A stretch of 7,449 nt of DNA from an uncultured Haemophilus sp. (GTDB lineage: Bacteria; Pseudomonadota; Gammaproteobacteria; Enterobacterales; Pasteurellaceae). This document shows, one piece after another, positions 1 through 5,717 of this stretch. The stretch lies in NCBI RefSeq assembly GCF_937976265.1, contig NZ_CALJRX010000299.1:1-7449 (forward strand). Reading direction: 5' to 3'. Both the position numbers and the translations under genes were made by a program. The notes under the pieces were generated by a model. The model had not been told where the DNA came from. It did not search any database and worked only from the letters and a program-made list of their open reading frames with translations. Numbering within the stretch: position 1 is the first letter of the stretch; each line of letters starts with the position of its first letter.

Positions 1-569
1 AAGCGAAAGCCGAAGGGCATAACATCATTTTGATGGTACCACATGGTTGGGCGATAGATGCCTCTGGTATTATTTTGCATACACACGGCATGCCGATGAC
101 ATCCATGTATAATCCGCATCGAAATCCATTGGTGGATTGGCTATGGACCTTAGTGCGTCAGCGTTTTGGTGGAAAAATGCATGCACGCCAAAATGGTATT
201 AAGCCGTTTTTAGCACACATCAAACAAGGTCAAATGGGGTATTATCTTCCTGATGAAGATTTTGGCGCTGAGCAAAGTGTTTTTGTAGATTTCTTTGCCA
301 CTTATAAAGCCACACTTCCAGGCTTAAACAAAATGGCGAAATTAGCGAAAGCAGTAGTTATTCCGATGTTCCCACGCTATAACGCCAAGAGTGGGAAGTA
401 TGAAATGGAAATTCGCCCACCGATGCAATTAAGCGACGATCCTGAGCAATCAGCCCGTGCGATGAACGAAGAAATTGAGTATTTCGTTACGCCAACACCC
501 GAACAATATGTCTGGATTTTACAGCTTCTTCGCACTCGAAAAGACGGGGAAGATATTTACCCAGATTAA
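1..569 (+). CDS. lpxM: Lipid A myristoyltransferase LpxM (MsbB), 3' part only
   Basis: This is the C-terminal 188 codons of a lysophospholipid acyltransferase family enzyme. LpxM adds the last secondary acyl chain to Kdo2-lipid A precursor at the inner face of the cytoplasmic membrane. The reading frame is open to the left edge (first full codon at position 3), so the apparent TTG start at 30 is not the real start. About 130 N-terminal residues, including the membrane anchor, should lie outside the window if the length matches E. coli LpxM (323 residues). The catalytic H-x4-D motif is visible as HGWAID (bases 42-59). Downstream blocks RRFGG-like (QRFGGKMHARQNGIKPF), YYLPDEDFG, FVDFFATYKATLP and a C-terminal PEQYVWILQLLRTRK match LpxM rather than LpxL or LpxP, whose motif context differs. 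A terminator follows 13 bases after the stop. The acyl chain length used cannot be read from this fragment. Confidence 0.92.
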   Translation, partial: AKAEGHNIILMVPHGWAIDASGIILHTHGMPMTSMYNPHRNPLVDWLWTLVRQRFGGKMHARQNGIKPFLAHIKQGQMGYYLPDEDFGAEQSVFVDFFATYKATLPGLNKMAKLAKAVVIPMFPRYNAKSGKYEMEIRPPMQLSDDPEQSARAMNEEIEYFVTPTPEQYVWILQLLRTRKDGEDIYPD

Positions 570-582
570 TTCATTTTATTTA

Positions 583-621
583 CAAAAGTGCGGTCAAAAT
601 TCACCGCACTTTTGCATTTTT
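583..621 (+). terminator. Intrinsic terminator made of two inverted uptake sequences
   Basis: The arms CAAAAGTGCGGT (583-594) and ACCGCACTTTTG (603-614) pair perfectly over 12 bases around an 8-base loop. A CA and a five-T run (617-621) follow. Each arm contains one exact Haemophilus uptake core: AAGTGCGGT at 586-594 on the + strand, and its complement at 603-611. Such head-to-head pairs are a known terminator type in Haemophilus. It ends the lpxM transcript. The A residues on the left arm would help it act weakly on the other strand too, although no gene converges on it here. Confidence 0.9.
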
Positions 622-633
622 ATATGCTAGAAT
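613..633 (+). promoter_or_regulatory. Candidate sigma-70 promoter for apt-dnaX, extended -10
   Basis: The sequence TGCTAGAAT (625-633) is an extended -10 element: TG, one base, then TAGAAT, five of six matching TATAAT. No good -35 sits at the ideal distance. TTGCAT (613-618) is too close at nine bases, so the TGn extension would have to compensate. Transcription would start near 640 and give a leader of about 43 bases before the apt ATG. The element directly follows the T run of the lpxM terminator, which suits a fresh transcript for apt. Only the -10 is convincing. Confidence 0.5.
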
Positions 634-682
634 GCGAGCCTAAAAACAGGATTTTTTCTTACTCTTTTTTGAGCAATTATTT

Positions 683-1225
683 ATGAACAAACAACTTGAA
701 TTAATCAAATCTTCTATCAAATCTATCCCAAATCATCCAAAAGAAGGCATTATTTTCCGTGATATCACGAGCTTACTTGAAGTGCCTGCGGCTTTTAAAG
801 CCACAATCGATTTGATCGTTGAAAAGTATAAAGATCAAGGACTCACAAAAGTAATTGGTACCGAATCTCGTGGATTTATTTTTGGTGCACCAGTTGCATT
901 AGCATTAGGCTTGCCATTTATCCCCGTTCGTAAACCGGGCAAATTACCTCGTGAAGTGATTGCACAGTCTTATCAGTTAGAATATGGTCAAGACACCCTT
1001 GAATTGCACACAGATGCCATTTCACAAGGTGATAACGTATTAATCATTGATGACTTGTTAGCAACGGGCGGTACAGTTGAAGCTACCGTGAAATTAGTTC
1101 AGCGTTTAGGTGGTGAAGTGAAACATGCTGCCTTTGTGATTAATTTGCCAGAATTAGGGGGCGAAAAACGCTTACATGATTTAGGCATTGATTGCTACAC
1201 CTTAGTGAATTTTGAAGGCCATTAA
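683..1225 (+). CDS. apt: Adenine phosphoribosyltransferase
   Basis: The enzyme makes AMP from adenine and PRPP in the cytosol, salvaging purines. It is 180 residues, the usual length for bacterial Apt. The type I phosphoribosyltransferase PRPP-binding motif is VLIIDDLLATGGT (residues 119-131), with the two adjacent acidic residues 123-124. Other family blocks are FRDIT (25-29), ESRGFIFGAP (61-70) and the flexible-loop segment RKPGKLPRE (83-91), followed by YQLEYG (97-102). The ATG at 683 has only a weak upstream GAG, so the ribosome binding site is poor. It is still the natural start because the protein begins like E. coli Apt in length and alignment. dnaX follows after 16 bases, so the two are probably one transcription unit. 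The apt-dnaX pairing is also found in E. coli. Confidence 0.96.
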   Translation: MNKQLELIKSSIKSIPNHPKEGIIFRDITSLLEVPAAFKATIDLIVEKYKDQGLTKVIGTESRGFIFGAPVALALGLPFIPVRKPGKLPREVIAQSYQLEYGQDTLELHTDAISQGDNVLIIDDLLATGGTVEATVKLVQRLGGEVKHAAFVINLPELGGEKRLHDLGIDCYTLVNFEGH

Positions 1226-1241
1226 TTTTTAAAGAGATGCG

Positions 1242-3386
1242 ATGAGCTACCAAGTTTTAGCCAGAAAATGGCGACCAAAAAACTTTTCTGAAGTAGTGGG
1301 GCAAAGCCATGTACTCACTGCTTTGGAAAACGGTTTAAAAGAAAACCGTTTACATCATGCTTATTTATTTTCCGGCACTCGTGGCGTAGGTAAAACCTCC
1401 ATTGCTCGTTTATTTGCGAAAGGCTTGAATTGTGTAAACGGTATTACTGCCGATCCTTGTGGTGAATGTGAAAACTGCAAAGCGATCGAAGCGGGCAACT
1501 TTATTGATTTAATTGAAATCGATGCGGCTTCTCGTACCAAAGTAGAAGATACGCGTGAGCTGTTAGACAATGTGCAATATAAGCCGGTAGTAGGGCGTTA
1601 TAAAGTCTATCTTATCGATGAAGTCCATATGCTTTCTCGCCATTCTTTCAATGCGTTGTTAAAAACCTTGGAAGAACCACCTGAATATGTGAAATTCTTA
1701 TTGGCTACAACGGATCCTCAAAAATTACCGATTACAATTTTATCCCGTTGTATGCAATTTCATCTTAAAGCATTAGATGAACCGCAAATTTCAGCGCATC
1801 TTAATCGCGTGCTTACTGCCGAAAATATTCCTTTTGATGCGCCTGCACTAGATAAATTAGCCAAAGCGGCACAGGGCAGTATTCGTGATAGCTTAAGTTT
1901 AACGGATCAAGCGATAGCCATGGGCAACGGTAAAGTTTCCACCGATGTGGTGAATACCATGCTTGGGCTATTAGATGAAGATCAGCCGATTGAAATCATT
2001 TACGCCTTACATCAAGGTAACGGTGAGCGTTTAATGAAAACCATCCAAACGGTGGCAGAAAAAGCGGGCGATTGGGATGAGTTATTGGCAGAAACGGCTG
2101 AGAAATTGCATCAAATTGCCTTAATGCAGTTGCTTGCTAAAAATGCCACAGATGAAAACGATCACTTAGGTTTTCTAGCCAAACATATTTCACCGGAAGA
2201 CGTACAATTTTTCTATCAAGTGATTGTATCAGGTCGAAAAGAATTGGCCTCCGCACCAAATCGTCGAATTGGTGCAGAAATGACATTGTTGAGGGCATTG
2301 GCATTCCACCCAAAGTTCCTTACGGCAGCACAAACGCCTAAACAAGGCGGGCTATCCCCTGAACAAAATACACAGAAAAGTGCGGTTGAAAATCAGCCTG
2401 TTTCTGGTTATGTGGATATGCCGGTGCTGTCGCAAAACATCAAAGCAAATTATTCTGCACAAGCGCAAAAGCCGATGGCTCAAGCGGCGGTTGTGCATTC
2501 TTCACCTTCTCAACCTGTTTCCACTCAAACCACGTCTTCATTGAATTTAGCCAGCCTTGCGGCATTAGAAGCATTGAATCAATTAACGAAAATTGAGCAA
2601 TCAGAACGCCAACATCATCATGATGAACAGCGAGCTGCAGTGGAAGAAACCTTGCATCATCTTCAAGAGTTAGATGAGCAAAAAAATTCACCAAAAATGA
2701 CCGCACTTCCTGTGCGAGAGATGACACCACCGAAAGCTACGCAAACGAAAGCCGCGGAACCAAATCCAATGACTCAACAAGCTGACGAGTTAAAGCAAGG
2801 TATTGAAACGGTGGAAAATACCATTGATGATAATGTTGAAATGGACGCCGAAGAGCAAGAAATTCTCGATGCGGAAACCTACCGTTGGGAGTGGAGTAAT
2901 CCGGATTTAGCCAAAGTAGATAGTGGTGTGCGTCCTTCTGATATTAAACAGGCGATGTTGAAAGATGTGACACCAGAATTGCGTGAGAAAATTATTCAAA
3001 TTACGCAAAAACAAGATCCCTGGACGGATATCGTTGAACGTTCAGGCGTGATTGGTTTTTCAAAAGAGTTAGCATTAAATTGCTTCATTAAGTCGCAAAC
3101 AGAAGATGAAATTCAACTCGGGCTTCATTCTGAAAAAGCGCATTTAAAACAAGATCGAAATATTAAAAATTTAGTGGAACATCTTGAACGTTTATATGAA
3201 AAACCAGTCAAATTGTCGATTTTTGTTGAAGATTCCGATGTTTTAACCCCGATGGATTACCGTAAAAAAGTTTATCAAGAGTTGCGTGAACAGGCACGTA
3301 CGGATTTACAGCAAGATAAAAAACTGCTTTTATTACAAAAAGAGTTTGATGCGAAGTTGGATGTGGAAAGTATTCGACCAGTCTAA
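1242..3386 (+). CDS. dnaX: DNA polymerase III subunit tau (and possibly gamma)
   Basis: DnaX is the ATPase motor of the clamp loader. Its tau form also ties the loader to DNA polymerase core and DnaB helicase. Of 714 residues, the AAA+ module shows Walker A GTRGVGKT (45-52), a zinc site with C64, C73, C76 and C79 at the same positions as in E. coli, Walker B LIDEVH (124-129), the SRC motif (168-170) and a sensor 2 GSIRDSLS (212-219). The clamp-loader collar domain runs to about residue 360. A low-complexity linker rich in Q, A, S, T, P and E follows (about 361-545), with an HHHDEQ patch near 458-463. A tau-specific C-terminal domain then runs from about 546 to 714. E. coli tau has 643 residues, so this protein is longer, mostly in the linker. 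The start is supported by AAAGAG at 1231-1236, five bases upstream of the ATG. A seven-A run lies at codons 480-482 and is listed separately. E. coli has ybaB-recR downstream; here they are absent. Confidence 0.97.
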   Translation: MSYQVLARKWRPKNFSEVVGQSHVLTALENGLKENRLHHAYLFSGTRGVGKTSIARLFAKGLNCVNGITADPCGECENCKAIEAGNFIDLIEIDAASRTKVEDTRELLDNVQYKPVVGRYKVYLIDEVHMLSRHSFNALLKTLEEPPEYVKFLLATTDPQKLPITILSRCMQFHLKALDEPQISAHLNRVLTAENIPFDAPALDKLAKAAQGSIRDSLSLTDQAIAMGNGKVSTDVVNTMLGLLDEDQPIEIIYALHQGNGERLMKTIQTVAEKAGDWDELLAETAEKLHQIALMQLLAKNATDENDHLGFLAKHISPEDVQFFYQVIVSGRKELASAPNRRIGAEMTLLRALAFHPKFLTAAQTPKQGGLSPEQNTQKSAVENQPVSGYVDMPVLSQNIKANYSAQAQKPMAQAAVVHSSPSQPVSTQTTSSLNLASLAALEALNQLTKIEQSERQHHHDEQRAAVEETLHHLQELDEQKNSPKMTALPVREMTPPKATQTKAAEPNPMTQQADELKQGIETVENTIDDNVEMDAEEQEILDAETYRWEWSNPDLAKVDSGVRPSDIKQAMLKDVTPELREKIIQITQKQDPWTDIVERSGVIGFSKELALNCFIKSQTEDEIQLGLHSEKAHLKQDRNIKNLVEHLERLYEKPVKLSIFVEDSDVLTPMDYRKKVYQELREQARTDLQQDKKLLLLQKEFDAKLDVESIRPV
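2378..2386 (+). repeat. DNA uptake sequence core in dnaX linker
   Basis: An exact AAGTGCGGT, the core recognised during natural transformation in the Haemophilus branch of Pasteurellaceae. It is read in the dnaX frame as the peptide KSAV (residues 379-382) and falls in the low-complexity linker, where sequence is free to vary. Confidence 0.9.
2680..2700 (+). promoter_or_regulatory. Possible dnaX frameshift or slippage site (A7)
   Basis: Seven A residues (2680-2686) lie across codons CAA-AAA-AAT, forming the X-XXY-YYZ heptamer A-AAA-AAT at 2681-2687. A -1 shift would add 32 residues and stop at TGA 2783-2785, giving a product of about 514 residues. A shift into the other frame (one A lost in the RNA, or +1) meets TGA at 2698-2700 and gives about 485 residues. 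E. coli dnaX makes its gamma form by -1 shifting at A-AAA-AAG near codon 430, leaving about 213 tau-only residues; here about 233 remain. A weak AAGAG lies 11 bases upstream (2665-2669), and a 5-base-pair hairpin CGCAC/GTGCG lies downstream (2702-2716). The heptamer's last codon is AAT, not the efficient AAG, so function is unproven. Confidence 0.35.
2700..2708 (-). repeat. DNA uptake sequence core in dnaX linker, reverse strand
   Basis: The + strand reads ACCGCACTT, the exact complement of the Haemophilus uptake core. It encodes TAL in the dnaX frame (residues 487-489). It lies 13 bases after the seven-A run, and its CGCAC supplies the left arm of the small hairpin at 2702-2716. Confidence 0.9.
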
Positions 3387-3426
3387 AACTCATTTCTCTA
3401 AATTTTAATTTTATAAAGGAAAGAAT

Positions 3427-4275
3427 ATGGCATTTAGCTCTCTTTTTATTCTTATTGATGATATTGCATCGATTCTTGATGATGTTGCCTTGATGACCAA
3501 AATGGCAGCCAAGAAAACCGTTGGCGTAGTAGGCGATGATTTAGCCTTAAATGCTAATCAGGTAACAGGGGCATCTTCCGATCGTGAATTACCCATTGTT
3601 TGGGCTGTCACCAAAGGATCGTTAGTCAATAAAGTCATTTTAATTCCAATTGCTTTACTGCTTTCTGCGTTTTTACCTTGGTTGATCGTGCCACTTCTAA
3701 TGATTGGTGGGGCGTATTTGTGTTTTGAAGGTGTAGAGAAAATTCTACATAAATTTATTGCCCATGAAGAGCATGAAGAAAAAACAACTTTTAATGAAGC
3801 CGCTAAAATTAAAGGGGCAATTCGTACTGATTTTATTCTTTCTGCTGAAATTATCATTATTGCATTAGGTGAATTAACTGAAGCGAGCTTGCTGATACGT
3901 ATCATTTCTCTTTCGGTAGTGGGTATCGGGATTACTATTTTTGTTTATGGCTTGGTTGCGTTGATTGTTAGAACAGATGATTTCGGTTTATACCTTATCA
4001 AAAAAGGTGGTGTGGCGAAGTCAATCGGGAACGCAATTTTAGTGATTATGCCTAAATTTATGCGTTTACTTAGTTTTATCGGTACGCTTGCGATGTTCTT
4101 AGTCGGTGGTGGTATTTTCGTACATAATGTGGATTTTATTCATCATTTGCTCGCTGATTATCAATTAGTGGATGGCTTATTAGGTAATGTAGCGACGTTA
4201 GTCGTGGGTGTGATTGTCGGCGCGATTGCTTGTGCGATTGTCTTACCTGCGATGAAATTATTTGGTAAATACTAA
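3427..4275 (+). CDS. DUF808 family inner-membrane protein (YedI-like)
   Basis: This 282-residue integral membrane protein is of the DUF808 family, to which E. coli YedI (about 305 residues) belongs. The biochemical role of the family is not established and none is assigned here. The N-terminal block carries the family pattern of repeated acidic helices and GVVGDDLALNA (33-43). A soluble region follows to about residue 65. Hydrophobic segments are then seen at about 68-103 (probably two spans), 136-150, 157-181, 215-237 and 253-275. A charged loop HEEHEEKTTFNEAAKIKGA (113-131) separates the second and third spans. The start has a good ribosome binding site, AAGGA at 3416-3420, six bases before the ATG. 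It follows dnaX by 40 bases with no terminator between, so readthrough from apt-dnaX is likely. A terminator lies 16 bases after its stop. Confidence 0.88.
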   Translation: MAFSSLFILIDDIASILDDVALMTKMAAKKTVGVVGDDLALNANQVTGASSDRELPIVWAVTKGSLVNKVILIPIALLLSAFLPWLIVPLLMIGGAYLCFEGVEKILHKFIAHEEHEEKTTFNEAAKIKGAIRTDFILSAEIIIIALGELTEASLLIRIISLSVVGIGITIFVYGLVALIVRTDDFGLYLIKKGGVAKSIGNAILVIMPKFMRLLSFIGTLAMFLVGGGIFVHNVDFIHHLLADYQLVDGLLGNVATLVVGVIVGAIACAIVLPAMKLFGKY

Positions 4276-4291
4276 AAACGAGATAAAAAAT

Positions 4292-4327
4292 AACCGCACT
4301 TTGATGCTTTCAAGGTGCGGTTTTTTT
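4292..4327. terminator. Bidirectional terminator between DUF808 gene and proA
   Basis: AACCGCACTTTGA (4292-4304) pairs with TCAAGGTGCGGTT (4310-4322) over 13 positions, with one G-U wobble and a 5-base loop. On the + strand it runs into seven T (4321-4327). Read on the - strand, the hairpin is followed by TATTTTTTAT, so it can also end proA, whose stop lies 15 bases away. The left arm contains an exact reverse uptake core (4293-4301). The right arm, AAGGTGCGGT, is imperfect, so unlike the hairpin at 583-614 only one arm is a true core. Confidence 0.9.
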
Positions 4328-4341
4328 ATGGATGGAACAGA

Positions 4342-5595
4342 CTATTGACGGGAAGTGTAATCGCCGACACAAACCCATTTATAACTGGTTAAGGCTTCTA
4401 ATCCCATTGGGCCGCGAGCGTGAAGTTTTTGGGTACTTACCGCCACTTCTGCACCTAAACCAAATTGTCCGCCATCGGTAAATCGAGTACTTGCATTCAC
4501 ATACACGGCAGCTGCATCCACTTGATTGATAAATTGTGTGGCTAATCGTTGGTTTTCCGTCAAGATACTTTCTGAATGTTGTGTGCCATATTCACGAATA
4601 TGAGCAATTGCCGCATCCATATTTTCAACCACCACAACATTGAGATCGAGTGAACCCCATTCTTGGCGTAGTGCTTGTTCAGTCACTTCTTGCACATCGA
4701 CATTTGCAGCTTGAAGAATCGAAAGTGCGGTCGATTTTGCATGGAATTTCACTTTTTTCTCGGCTAAATATTTTGCAAGTTTGGGTAGGAAAGCATCAGC
4801 AATCGAGCGCTGAACTAAAAGTGTTTCCAGCGTATTACATGTGCTTGGACGTTGGCATTTTGCATTCGCAATCACCGCAAGGGCTTTTTCTTGGTCAGCA
4901 CTTTCTTCTACAAAAAGATGGCAAACGCCTACACCACCAACAATCACTGGAATGGTAGAATGTTGTTTACAAAGCTCATGTAAACCAGCACCGCCACGAG
5001 GAATAATCATATCCACATAGCGATCCAATTTAAGCAGTTGCATCACAAGTTCACGATTCGGATCCGTAATGGCTTGAACTGCATGGCGTGGTAAGCCAGC
5101 CTGTTCAAGGGCATTTTGTACCACTTCCACCAAAATTTGGTTGGAATGTTGTGTTTCTTTTCCTCCACGTAAAATCACCGCATTACCTGTTTTTAAGCAA
5201 AGGCTTGCCACATCAATGGTTACATTAGGACGTGCTTCGTAAATGGTACCAATTACGCCAAGCGGTGTACGAACACGTTCGATCTTTAATCCGCTATCTA
5301 AGGTGCCCCCATCAATAATTTTACCCACAGGATCGGCAAGAGAAATCACATGGCGCACATCATTGGCAATGCCTTTTAGACGATCCTCGGTTAATAATAG
5401 GCGATCAATTAATGCTTCAGATAAACCGTTTTGTTTCGCGATTTCAATATCTTTTTGGTTCGCCGCAAGAATGCGTTCGGCTTGCTGTTCTAATTGATCT
5501 GCAATAATACTGAGCGCATGATTTTTTTCAGTGGTGTTTAACTGCGCTAAAATAAAGGCTGCATCTTTGGCCTGTTTGCCCATTTGTTCTAACAT
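4342..5595 (-). CDS. proA: Glutamate-5-semialdehyde dehydrogenase (gamma-glutamyl phosphate reductase)
   Basis: ProA reduces gamma-glutamyl phosphate with NADPH to glutamate-5-semialdehyde, the second step of proline synthesis in the cytosol. With the start at 5595 the protein has 417 residues, the same as E. coli ProA, and begins MLEQMGKQAKDA like its homologues. An upstream in-frame ATG at 5658 would add 21 residues, but the strong AAGGGA six bases before 5595 decides for the shorter form. The aldehyde dehydrogenase fold shows YEARPNVT (119-126), LRGGKE (142-147), IIPRGGAGL (197-205) and the catalytic cysteine C253 within QRPSTCNTLET. The family signature from V323 through HI (332-333), YGTQHSES (336-343) to I344 is complete. 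proB is not adjacent. The gene carries one uptake core at 4723-4731. It shares strand with the pyruvyl transferase gene upstream, but has a candidate promoter of its own. Confidence 0.97.
   Translation of the reverse strand: MLEQMGKQAKDAAFILAQLNTTEKNHALSIIADQLEQQAERILAANQKDIEIAKQNGLSEALIDRLLLTEDRLKGIANDVRHVISLADPVGKIIDGGTLDSGLKIERVRTPLGVIGTIYEARPNVTIDVASLCLKTGNAVILRGGKETQHSNQILVEVVQNALEQAGLPRHAVQAITDPNRELVMQLLKLDRYVDMIIPRGGAGLHELCKQHSTIPVIVGGVGVCHLFVEESADQEKALAVIANAKCQRPSTCNTLETLLVQRSIADAFLPKLAKYLAEKKVKFHAKSTALSILQAANVDVQEVTEQALRQEWGSLDLNVVVVENMDAAIAHIREYGTQHSESILTENQRLATQFINQVDAAAVYVNASTRFTDGGQFGLGAEVAVSTQKLHARGPMGLEALTSYKWVCVGDYTSRQ
4723..4731 (+). repeat. DNA uptake sequence core inside proA
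   Basis: An exact AAGTGCGGT followed by CGATTTT, so the AT-rich downstream side of the extended Haemophilus uptake consensus is also present. On the proA strand it encodes TAL. It is the last exact core in the window; none occurs from 4732 to the right edge. Confidence 0.9.
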
Positions 5596-5601
5596 ATCGA
5601 A

Positions 5602-5607
5602 TCCCTT
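5602..5607 (-). promoter_or_regulatory. Ribosome binding site fixing the proA start
   Basis: On the - strand AAGGGA stands six bases before the ATG at 5595-5593. This is close to the ideal Shine-Dalgarno sequence and distance. The alternative in-frame ATG at 5658 has only a CTGG-type upstream sequence, so this site supports a 417-residue ProA. Confidence 0.85.
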
Positions 5608-5671
5608 GTTATTGCAAAAAATATGGTGTAGCTTAAGATTACCTGTTGATGCTAACATTTTCCAGGTGAGC

Positions 5672-5698
5672 TTTATATAAATTTCTTTTATAAGTCAA
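5672..5698 (-). promoter_or_regulatory. Candidate sigma-70 promoter for proA
   Basis: Read on the - strand, TTGACT (5698-5693) resembles the -35 consensus in five of six bases. TATAAA (5677-5672) resembles the -10 in five of six. The spacer is 15 bases, shorter than the ideal 17, though shifted registers exist because the region is AT-rich. Transcription would begin near 5665 and leave a leader of about 70 bases. The promoter lies just after the pyruvyl transferase stop, so proA expression need not depend on that gene. Confidence 0.5.
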
Positions 5699-5717
5699 AC
5701 GTGAATTAGTAGATATG

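Noticed and set aside
1237..1245. ATG CGA TGA mini-frame overlapping the dnaX start
   Set aside because: Two codons overlapping the real ATG arise by chance; the ribosome binding site spacing favours the ATG at 1242.
2440..2730. 96-codon open frame on the - strand inside dnaX
   Set aside because: It is antisense to the low-complexity linker of dnaX; the open frame follows from base composition there.
4650..4958. 102-codon open frame on the + strand inside proA
   Set aside because: It lies wholly antisense to proA, which has all its family motifs, and its translation shows no recognisable domain.
5596..5658. 21-residue N-terminal extension of ProA from the ATG at 5658
   Set aside because: The shorter form has a strong ribosome binding site, gives exactly the E. 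coli length and begins with the conserved MLEQMG; the extension would also start inside the leader of the proposed promoter.
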